Assembly (NCBI RefSeq): GCF_040744945.1
Contig: NZ_CP160453.1
Coordinates: 6,386,001 to 6,450,000 of the forward strand
DNA from: Saccharothrix sp. HUAS TT1
GTDB taxonomy: Bacteria > Actinomycetota > Actinomycetes > Mycobacteriales > Pseudonocardiaceae
Length of the DNA: 64,000 nt
Direction of reading: 5' to 3'
In this document: positions 58,075 through 64,000 of the stretch, one piece after another
How positions within the stretch are numbered: the first letter of the stretch is position 1
Layout of the letters: the number at the start of each line of letters is the position of its first letter
The notes under the pieces: generated by a model
Databases searched by the model: none
Seen by the model: the letters and a program-made list of their open reading frames with translations, nothing else
What the model was told of the DNA's origin: nothing
Made by a program: the position numbers and the translations under genes

Positions 58075-59144
58075 CCGATGTCGTCTGCTACTACCACAAC
58101 CCGGTGAAGGCGCCCCTCCTCCGCGACGCCGTGCTGCCCGCGCTCGCCGAGGCCGAGGACGCCGGCGCCACCGGGCACGTGGAGCGGCACTGGTTGCACG
58201 GGCCGCACGTGCGGGTGCGGCTCGACGGTCCGGAGGCCGCCGACCTCGTCGCCTCGCGGCTGCGGGCGCACCTGGCCGCGCGACCGTCCACCGCGGCGGC
58301 GGACCCGGCGGCATTGTTGGCGCAGTCCCGGCGGAACGGGATCGCCGAACTCGTGCCGCCGCCCTACGAGCCGATCCACCCGGACAACACCGTGCTCGTC
58401 GAGCCGACCGACCTCGCCGACCTGCGCCGGCTGCTGGGTTCCGACGTGCTGGTCGACCTGCGCGCCCGGTGCCTGCGGCTGGGCGTGCCCGCGATCGCCG
58501 ACGCCGTGGCGGTGGACGGGACCGGCCCGTCACGCGTGCAGTCGGCCGTGGTGGCGATGGCGGCGCACGCGAGCCGGTTCCCGGCGGGCCTCGTCAACGG
58601 CTACCACTCGTTCCTGTCCCACCTGGAGGGCTTCCTGCTGCACAGCGATCCCGACGGCGTGCTGCGCGACCGGTTCGACCGGGTGTGGGAGCGCAACGCC
58701 GACCCGGTGGTGGACACCGTGCGTGGTGTCGCCGAGGGCGACGTCACCACGCCGTGGGTCACCTGGACGGACGCCTCCCGCGCGTTGATCGAGGAGGTCT
58801 TCGACCGCGGCGACCTGCCCACGGCCTACTCGGCGCACCTCGGCGAGCGCGCCGTGGCGATGGGCGAGGAGGAGGCGATCCGGCGCTGGAACCGCGCCGA
58901 CGACGACCCGGTCAGCGAGTACCACGCCAGGTTGCGCGACGTCGACTTCGACCACCCGGCCTACCAGCGCCCGGTCACCGTCTACCGCTTCGGCACCAAC
59001 GTGCTCTACCAGCTGCTGGCCGTGTGCGACGTGACGCCGGTCGAGCGCTACCTGGCCGCGAGCCTGGTCGTGCGGGCGGTGCAGCGGATCACCGGGATCG
59101 GCTGGTCGGAGCACGTCGCGCAGATGGCGCGGGTGGCGAGGTGA
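58071..59144 (+). CDS. SpaB_C-family protein, probable pyridine synthase (LazC-like)
   Basis: A 357-residue thiopeptide-type biosynthesis protein related to the C-terminal part of LanB. The start is TDVVCYYHNPVKAPLLRDAV, then HVERHWLHGPHVRVRLDGPE, and the later part contains GYHSFLSHLEGFLLHSDPDG and VTVYRFGTNVLYQLLAVCDV. In lactazole-type clusters the gene right after the LanB piece encodes the enzyme that joins two dehydroalanines by aza-cycloaddition, expels the leader and closes the macrocycle. By gene order and size I assign that role here, but the related elimination enzymes share the fold and are difficult to tell apart by eye. It overlaps both neighbours by 4 bases. Confidence 0.78.
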   Translation: MTDVVCYYHNPVKAPLLRDAVLPALAEAEDAGATGHVERHWLHGPHVRVRLDGPEAADLVASRLRAHLAARPSTAAADPAALLAQSRRNGIAELVPPPYEPIHPDNTVLVEPTDLADLRRLLGSDVLVDLRARCLRLGVPAIADAVAVDGTGPSRVQSAVVAMAAHASRFPAGLVNGYHSFLSHLEGFLLHSDPDGVLRDRFDRVWERNADPVVDTVRGVAEGDVTTPWVTWTDASRALIEEVFDRGDLPTAYSAHLGERAVAMGEEEAIRRWNRADDDPVSEYHARLRDVDFDHPAYQRPVTVYRFGTNVLYQLLAVCDVTPVERYLAASLVVRAVQRITGIGWSEHVAQMARVAR

Positions 59145-60688
59145 GCGGGGTCCTGCTGCGGCTGCGGCCGATCGCGCACGCGACGCCCACGGAGACCGGC
59201 CTGCACGTGCGGGGATGGCGTTCCAGCTTCACCCTCGACGGCGGCAGGGGGCTGTGGACGATCTGGGAACGCCTGGCCGGTCCGCTGGCCGAGGGCGTGC
59301 CGCCGGAGCAGCTGGCGGTGCCGGAGCACGCGTCGCCCGCGGTGGCCCGGGCGCTGGAACTGCTCATCGGACAGCTGCGGGAGCACGACCTGCTGGTGGA
59401 GGTGCCCGCCGAGTGGGGCCCCGACGCGCCGCCCGAGGACATCGCGAGCTGGCTGGAGTCCGTCGCGCCGGCACCGCTGGAGGCGTGGCGCCGGCTCCGG
59501 TCGGCGACGGTCGAGGTGATCGGCGAGGGCGCCCTGGCCGCTGCCGCGCGGCGCGCGCTCGGCGCGGCGGGGCTGGAGGTGACCGCCCGGTCCGGGCCGG
59601 GGCTGCTCCTGGTCGCCGGGGAGCACGCCGTCGCGGCCGGGTGCGCCGCCGAGGTCGGTTTCGCGGTCGCACCCGGCCCGGTCGCCGACGTGACGGCGGA
59701 CGCGGCGGCGGTGGCGGACCGGTTGGCGGGCACTGCCGGGGAGCCGCCGGAGGTGCTGGCCGCCCTGGTCGGCTCGGCCGCCGCGCACCGGCTGGTCTGC
59801 GCGTTGGGCGGGTTGCCCGACCCGTCGGGCGAGGTGGTCGACATGTGGAGCGACGTGCCGCCCGGCGGCCCGCCGCACCAGGCCGTCCTGGTGGCCCGGG
59901 TCGACCCGCTGCACGCCGAGTACCACCCGTGGCTGTCCGCCGTCCGCCCGCGGGAGCCGAACGGCACGCTGCTGGACGTGCTGGGCGACCGCGAACTGGG
60001 CCCCGTCCCCACCCCGCTGCCCGGCGACCTGCCGCAGCTGCCGGTGAAGCTGGCGGCGTCCGGTGACGTGATCGGGTACGGGACCACCGAGCACGCCGCC
60101 CGGCTCGACGCCCTGCTGCGCGCCGCGCGTCGGCTCGCGCCGGAGGGCGCGGTGCTCGGCGCGGACCGGGTGCACGCCCTCGGGCTGGCCCTGCGCACGG
60201 CGGTCCGGCGGCTGCCCGGCACGCCGGTCGCGGAGTCGGAGTGGTCTGCCGACCCGACCGCCCGGCGCTGGTGGAAGGCCGTGGCGCTGCGGTTCGCGCT
60301 GCCCGCCGCGGTGGAGGTGACCCGGCTCGGGGACGGCGTGGTGCGGGCCGTGGTCCGGGCGGACGGCAAGGAGCTGTCCTGGGCGGTCGAGGCCGAACCG
60401 GCGGACGCCGTCGCGTTCGCCGCCCTGGCAGCGGCCGGATCGGCGCAGGCCGGATCGGGCGCCGGGCCCGTCGTCCTCTGCGGAGCCGCGCCCGTGCCCA
60501 CCCCTGACGCGGCCGCCGCGCCGTGGACCAACCGCGACTGGTACTGGCCCTACGGGTTGCGTGACGCCGAAGACGCGTTCCAGGAGGCCCTGCGCGCGCT
60601 CGCGGCCGACGTCAAGCCGGTGCACCTCGGCCCGGTGCTGGAAGCCGCCGGGCTGGTGGCGTTCGCGGCGCCCGAGGAGGGCCGGTGA
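59141..60688 (+). CDS. Leader-binding cyclodehydratase partner protein (LazD-like)
   Basis: A 515-residue protein in the position of the Ocin-ThiF-like/TclI-type partner of the YcaO enzyme. In thiazole-forming pathways this protein carries the RiPP recognition element that binds the leader and presents the core to the cyclodehydratase. The N-terminal part (VLLRLRPIAHATPTETGLHV, RSSFTLDGGRGLWTIWERLA) could form the winged-helix recognition element; the middle (SATVEVIGEGALAAAARRAL) is Rossmann-like. There are no strong catalytic motifs and no CxxC zinc sites. The assignment is mainly from gene order. GTG start in a 4-base overlap with the previous stop. Confidence 0.72.
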   Translation: MSGVLLRLRPIAHATPTETGLHVRGWRSSFTLDGGRGLWTIWERLAGPLAEGVPPEQLAVPEHASPAVARALELLIGQLREHDLLVEVPAEWGPDAPPEDIASWLESVAPAPLEAWRRLRSATVEVIGEGALAAAARRALGAAGLEVTARSGPGLLLVAGEHAVAAGCAAEVGFAVAPGPVADVTADAAAVADRLAGTAGEPPEVLAALVGSAAAHRLVCALGGLPDPSGEVVDMWSDVPPGGPPHQAVLVARVDPLHAEYHPWLSAVRPREPNGTLLDVLGDRELGPVPTPLPGDLPQLPVKLAASGDVIGYGTTEHAARLDALLRAARRLAPEGAVLGADRVHALGLALRTAVRRLPGTPVAESEWSADPTARRWWKAVALRFALPAAVEVTRLGDGVVRAVVRADGKELSWAVEAEPADAVAFAALAAAGSAQAGSGAGPVVLCGAAPVPTPDAAAAPWTNRDWYWPYGLRDAEDAFQEALRALAADVKPVHLGPVLEAAGLVAFAAPEEGR

Positions 60689-62373
60689 CCGTGCGGGTGG
60701 TGGAGCTGACCGACTACACGATCGGCGACCTGGCCGACGTCGGCGCGGACGGTCCCGTGCTGCCGGTGCGGTTCGACGGCGCGCTGGTGCTGATCGGGCC
60801 GGTGTCGGACGGCGTGTGCGTGAGCTGCGCCGAGGACGCCCGCCTCGCCACGCTCGGCGAGTCGGTACCGCGCGGCAACCCGCGGATGCGGTTGGGCGGC
60901 ACTGCCCCGCCGACCCTGCGGCCGCTGCTGGCCCTGCTGGTGGACCGCGTGCTGGCCGACCCGGAGGGGCACCGCGACCGGGTCCTGGCGCTGCGGACCG
61001 ACCTGGCGACCGTGGGCGAGCACCGGGTGCGCCCCCGGCCGGGCGGCTGCCCGACGTGCGGCCCGCTGCCCGAGGACTCCCCGGAGGCCGCGGCGGTCGT
61101 CCGCGCGCCCGTGCCGGTGACGCCCGGAACGCTGCGCGGCCCGAACCCGCTCACCGGGGGCGACGCCCTGCACCGCGAGCTGTTCGACCTCAGGCACGGT
61201 CCGGTGGGCGGGATGCACCGCATCGGCGACCTGACCGTGGCGGCGGTCAGCGCCGAACTGGGCGGCGGCCAGGCGGGCTTCGGTCGCACCGCCGACTACG
61301 CCGAGGCCGAACGCGTCGCGCTGTACGAGGCGGTCGAACGGCACGCGGGGCTGCGCCCCCGGCGCGTCACCACGGTGCTGGAGGCGTCGTTCGCCGAACT
61401 GGGCGACCGCGCGCTGGACCCGACCCGCCTCGGTCTGCCCGACCACGAGTCACCGCACGTCGTGCCCTACAACCCGGACGTGCGGACCCGATGGGTGCAC
61501 GGCTGGTCCTACACCCACGCCCGCCCCGTCGCGGTGCCCGAGCACGTGGCCTACTGGGGCCCGGCGGTGGGACCCCGGTTCGTGGACGAGACGTCCAACG
61601 GCTGCGGCGCCGGCAACAGCCTCACCGAGGCCGTGCTGTACGGGCTGTTCGAGGTCGCCGAGCGGGACGCGTTCCTGACCGCCTGGTACGGCCGCGCCCG
61701 GCTGCCCCGGCTGCGGGTGCGCGACGACGTGACCGGGCACATCGCGGACCGGCTGGACCAGCTCGGCTACCGGCTGGAGCTGTACGACGCCACCAACGAC
61801 CTGGGCGTGCCGTCCGTGCTGTCGCTCGCCCGCTGCACGTCACCGCGACCGCAGCTGCCCAGGGCGTTCTTCGCCGCCGGCGCGGGTCTGGACCCGGACG
61901 CGGCGATGCGCTCGGCGGCGGCCGAGGTCGCGATGGACGTGGAGGCGGGCGCCAAGCGGTACCGCGTCGAACCCGGCGACTACGACCCGGACCGGTTGCG
62001 CCGGCTGCTGCGCGAGCCGCGGCTGATCCGCAGCATGGACGACCACGTGAACGTCAACGGGCTGCCGGAAGCCGCCGAGCGGTACGACTTCCTGGCCGAC
62101 GGCCCGGAGTACGACCTCGTGACGCCCGACGTGCCGCGCGACGACCTGGACGCGCTGCTGGAGCACTACGTGCGCCGGTGGGCGGAGCTGGACCTGGAGG
62201 TGATCGCGGTCGACCAGAGCGACCCGGTGGTGCGCGACCGGCTCGGCCTGCACTCGGCCAAGGTGATCGTGCCCGGTGCGGTGCCGATGACGTTCGGCGA
62301 GCTGAACCGGCGCACCCGCGGCCTGCCGCGGCTGCGCCTGGCCGGCGACCCGCTGCCCCACCCGTTCCCGTGA
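60685..62373 (+). CDS. YcaO azoline-forming cyclodehydratase (LazE-like)
   Basis: A 562-residue YcaO enzyme. It activates backbone amides with ATP and cyclises Cys (and some Ser/Thr) to thiazolines/oxazolines. Residues 1-150 form an E1-like/C-protein-type region with two CxxC pairs, C45-V-S-C48 and C122-P-T-C125, a likely zinc tetrad. The YcaO core has the ATP/Mg-binding acids in ADYAEAERVALYEAVERHAG and DETSNGCGAGNSLTEAVLYG with FEVAERDAF. The C-terminus is LPHPFP, the PxPxP end typical of azoline-forming YcaOs. The GTG start overlaps the LazD-like stop by 4 bases. Confidence 0.93.
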   Translation: MTVRVVELTDYTIGDLADVGADGPVLPVRFDGALVLIGPVSDGVCVSCAEDARLATLGESVPRGNPRMRLGGTAPPTLRPLLALLVDRVLADPEGHRDRVLALRTDLATVGEHRVRPRPGGCPTCGPLPEDSPEAAAVVRAPVPVTPGTLRGPNPLTGGDALHRELFDLRHGPVGGMHRIGDLTVAAVSAELGGGQAGFGRTADYAEAERVALYEAVERHAGLRPRRVTTVLEASFAELGDRALDPTRLGLPDHESPHVVPYNPDVRTRWVHGWSYTHARPVAVPEHVAYWGPAVGPRFVDETSNGCGAGNSLTEAVLYGLFEVAERDAFLTAWYGRARLPRLRVRDDVTGHIADRLDQLGYRLELYDATNDLGVPSVLSLARCTSPRPQLPRAFFAAGAGLDPDAAMRSAAAEVAMDVEAGAKRYRVEPGDYDPDRLRRLLREPRLIRSMDDHVNVNGLPEAAERYDFLADGPEYDLVTPDVPRDDLDALLEHYVRRWAELDLEVIAVDQSDPVVRDRLGLHSAKVIVPGAVPMTFGELNRRTRGLPRLRLAGDPLPHPFP

Positions 62374-63488
62374 GCGCGGAGTCCGCGGCGCTGGCCGCCG
62401 CCTACAGCCACGGTCCCGGGCGGGTGGTCGAGCCCGGCACGTCGCCGCGCACGGCCGCTGCCTCGGGACCGCGCGTGCCACTGGCGGCGTTGGCCGCGCA
62501 GGGCCCCTTCGGCGAGGCGCTGGCGCGGTTGCTGACCGACGTCGCGACACCGCTGCGGTGGGAACCGTGGAACCAGTACAACGACCACCGGTCGTACCCG
62601 TCCGCGCGTGCCGCGTCCACTGTGGACCTGGCGCTGGCGGTCGGCGCGCGGCGGTGGGTGCTGGACCCCGTGCGGCGGGCCCTGGTCGGTGACGGGACGC
62701 CCGTGCCGGACGGTCCCGCGCGGGTCGAGCTGGTCCGCCGCCGCGACCGCCTGTCCCCCGGCTACCGCGAGTTCGGCGACGTGCTGACCGAGCTGGAGGT
62801 CGGTCACGTCGCGGCGGCGCTGGTCGAGCACGCGGCCCGGCTCGGTCTCGGCGCCAGGGCCGACGGGCTGACCGTCACCGTGGCGTTCGACGGTGGTACC
62901 ACCGGCCCGGTATCCGTCCCACACCGCAGTTCAGGCGTTGGTCCACGTGGTATCGCGGCCGACCCGAGGCCGCTGCCCGCGGGCGTGCTGGACGCCGTGG
63001 TCGAGGCCGTCAACCACCCGCCGGCCGGTTCACCGGTGCGCGCCGACCTGCGGCACCGGTTGGCCGTGCGCAACGTCGAGGGCGTCGCCGACGGCTGGTA
63101 CGCGGTGACCGGCGGCCTGCGGCTGGTCGAGCCGGGACCGGCCGTACCCGGCCTGCGACCGGTGTTCGGGCACCCGCCCGGCACCCTCGACATCGCCTCG
63201 ATGAACCTCGCCCTGGTGACGACCGGCGACCCGGCCGCCGCGGTGGCGTCGGACGGGCCGGACGGCTACCGGGCGCTGCTGCGCGCCGCCGGCGCCACCG
63301 CGCAGCACGTGGGCACGGCCGCCGCGGCCGAGGGCGCGTTCTGCCGCCCGGTCCGCAGCACCGACGACGGCCCGCTGGAGGCCCTGGCCGGCGCGCCGCC
63401 GTCGCACTCGCTGCTCTACCTGCTCCTGGCCGGCCGCCCGCGCGGCACCGGCTTCGCCTACGACCTCACACCCCTGGAGGCGCGATGA
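62370..63488 (+). CDS. SagB/nitroreductase-type azoline dehydrogenase
   Basis: A 372-residue FMN-dependent oxidoreductase of the nitroreductase (SagB-type) fold, expected to oxidise thiazolines and oxazolines to thiazoles and oxazoles. Two consecutive nitroreductase-like stretches are visible: SYPSARAASTVDLALAVGAR at about residues 71-90 and LRHRLAVRNVEGVADGWYAV with GHPPGTLDIASMNLALVTTG and a C-terminal ALAGAPPSHSLLYLLLAGRP. In the lactazole pathway this activity is fused to an elimination domain (LazF); here the gene ends by itself and overlaps the next gene by 4 bases, so the two functions are split. GTG start overlaps the YcaO stop. Confidence 0.85.
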   Translation: MSAESAALAAAYSHGPGRVVEPGTSPRTAAASGPRVPLAALAAQGPFGEALARLLTDVATPLRWEPWNQYNDHRSYPSARAASTVDLALAVGARRWVLDPVRRALVGDGTPVPDGPARVELVRRRDRLSPGYREFGDVLTELEVGHVAAALVEHAARLGLGARADGLTVTVAFDGGTTGPVSVPHRSSGVGPRGIAADPRPLPAGVLDAVVEAVNHPPAGSPVRADLRHRLAVRNVEGVADGWYAVTGGLRLVEPGPAVPGLRPVFGHPPGTLDIASMNLALVTTGDPAAAVASDGPDGYRALLRAAGATAQHVGTAAAAEGAFCRPVRSTDDGPLEALAGAPPSHSLLYLLLAGRPRGTGFAYDLTPLEAR

Positions 63489-64000
63489 CGTGGACCAGCC
63501 TGCACGTGCGGCTGTCCTGGTCGGTCGAGGACGTCGACGCGTTCATCGCCGACGTCCTCGCACCGGAGCTGGACGGGCGGCGGCGGCAGGGGCGCCTCGC
63601 CGACTGGTTCTACATCCGGTACTGGCGGACCGGCCCGCACCTGCGCGTCCGGCTGCGGGACGCCACCGAGGACCTGGCCGACCGGCTGCGCGACCTCGTC
63701 GCACTGGCGGATCACCCAGTCGTGGACGTGGACCCGTCCGCGTTCGACGGCTGGCTGCCGCACGGCGACGTCCGCGAGACGCCCTACGAGCCCGAGGTGG
63801 ACCGGTACGGCGGCCCGGACGCGCTGCCCGTGGCCGAGGAGGTGTTCTGCCGCAGCACCGAGGTGGCGGTCGCCGTGCTCCGGTCCGTCCGCACGCGGGG
63901 CGCGAAGTTCACCGCCGCCGTGGAGCTGGCGATGGCCACGACCACCGCGCTGAAGCTGGACCGGGTGGAGGCGGCGTCCTGGCTGCGGTCGCTGGCCACG
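63485..64000 (+). CDS. SpaB_C-type glutamate-elimination protein, partial at right edge
   Basis: The first 172 residues of a LanB C-terminal (SpaB_C) family protein. The start TWTSLHVRLSWSVEDVDAFI, then WFYIRYWRTGPHLRVRLRDA, is the typical beginning of thiopeptide elimination or pyridine-forming proteins. Since a LazC-like protein already exists at 58071, I expect this one to remove glutamate from glutamylated Ser/Thr to give dehydroamino acids, the function held by the elimination half of LazF. The ATG sits in an ATGA overlap with the dehydrogenase stop. The C-terminus lies beyond the window. Confidence 0.85.
   Translation, partial: MTWTSLHVRLSWSVEDVDAFIADVLAPELDGRRRQGRLADWFYIRYWRTGPHLRVRLRDATEDLADRLRDLVALADHPVVDVDPSAFDGWLPHGDVRETPYEPEVDRYGGPDALPVAEEVFCRSTEVAVAVLRSVRTRGAKFTAAVELAMATTTALKLDRVEAASWLRSLAT

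Noticed and set aside
1..64000. tRNA, rRNA, CRISPR arrays, insertion sequences, attachment sites
   Set aside because: I saw no cloverleaf-like sequence with a conserved T-loop, no transposase or integrase ORF, no terminal inverted repeats and no repeat-spacer array. A tRNA scan would be decisive for the first.

Overview
The window is very GC-rich, densely packed, chromosomal-looking DNA with frequent GTG starts, many 1-10 base gene overlaps and many secreted enzymes. This points to a filamentous actinobacterium. The gene content (secreted CAZymes with CBM modules, SARP and PucR-type regulators, several biosynthetic loci) would fit a Saccharothrix/Actinosynnema/Lentzea-like member of the Pseudonocardiales, but the genus is an inference.

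Region 1 (1-9071) is a biosynthetic locus built from discrete NRPS/FAS-like proteins. Leftward are an ACP, a FabF-like ketosynthase and a condensation-type protein cut by the window edge. Rightward is a coupled run of an adenylating ligase, an alpha/beta-hydrolase with a Cys nucleophile, a ligase-subdomain/PCP protein, a second ligase, a PCP-thioesterase and a second condensation-type protein. The left edge of the cluster is outside the window.

Region 2 (9072-30000) is mixed. It holds a small possible DNA-binding protein behind several palindromes, a macrolide-type glycosyltransferase, a secreted S1 protease, a secreted I36-type peptidase inhibitor, a giant secreted sugar dehydrogenase/PKD/CBM6/ThuA protein, a broken GH92 mannosidase, a secreted GH99-CBM32 protein and a universal stress protein. 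It also holds a four-gene operon headed by a 62-residue peptide (20770-23616, possibly a new peptide system), an amino acid permease, an adenosine deaminase remnant, an ANTAR-GAF-PAS-PP2C sensor phosphatase, a broken class 3 lipase and a secreted pectate lyase.

Region 3 (30216-39705) is a single-module highly reducing PKS (KS-AT-DH-cMT-ER-KR-ACP, the order of fungal HR-PKSs), translationally coupled to a P450 with an unusual I-helix and a short-chain dehydrogenase.

Region 4 (39786-54253) is mostly housekeeping and secreted functions: a DUF6230/DUF6114-like membrane pair, SGNH esterase-CBM2, secreted lipase, 3-hydroxyacyl-CoA dehydrogenase with a GAF-PucR regulator, tannase-like esterase, SigJ-type sigma factor, DUF4342 protein, CorA, a second S1 protease, a DMT-type transporter, a DUF2268-like metalloprotease and an ArsR regulator.

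Region 5 (54317-64000, open on the right) is a thiopeptide cluster closely resembling the lactazole type: a SARP regulator, a divergent 55-residue precursor, a LanB-type dehydratase, a pyridine-synthase-like protein, a leader-binding cyclodehydratase partner, a YcaO cyclodehydratase, a nitroreductase-type azoline dehydrogenase and a truncated SpaB_C protein. The precursor leader matches the lactazole leader pattern, but the core carries four consecutive cysteines and a Ser1/Ser11 spacing that would predict a 29-membered ring. I found no rRNA, tRNA, CRISPR array or insertion sequence.
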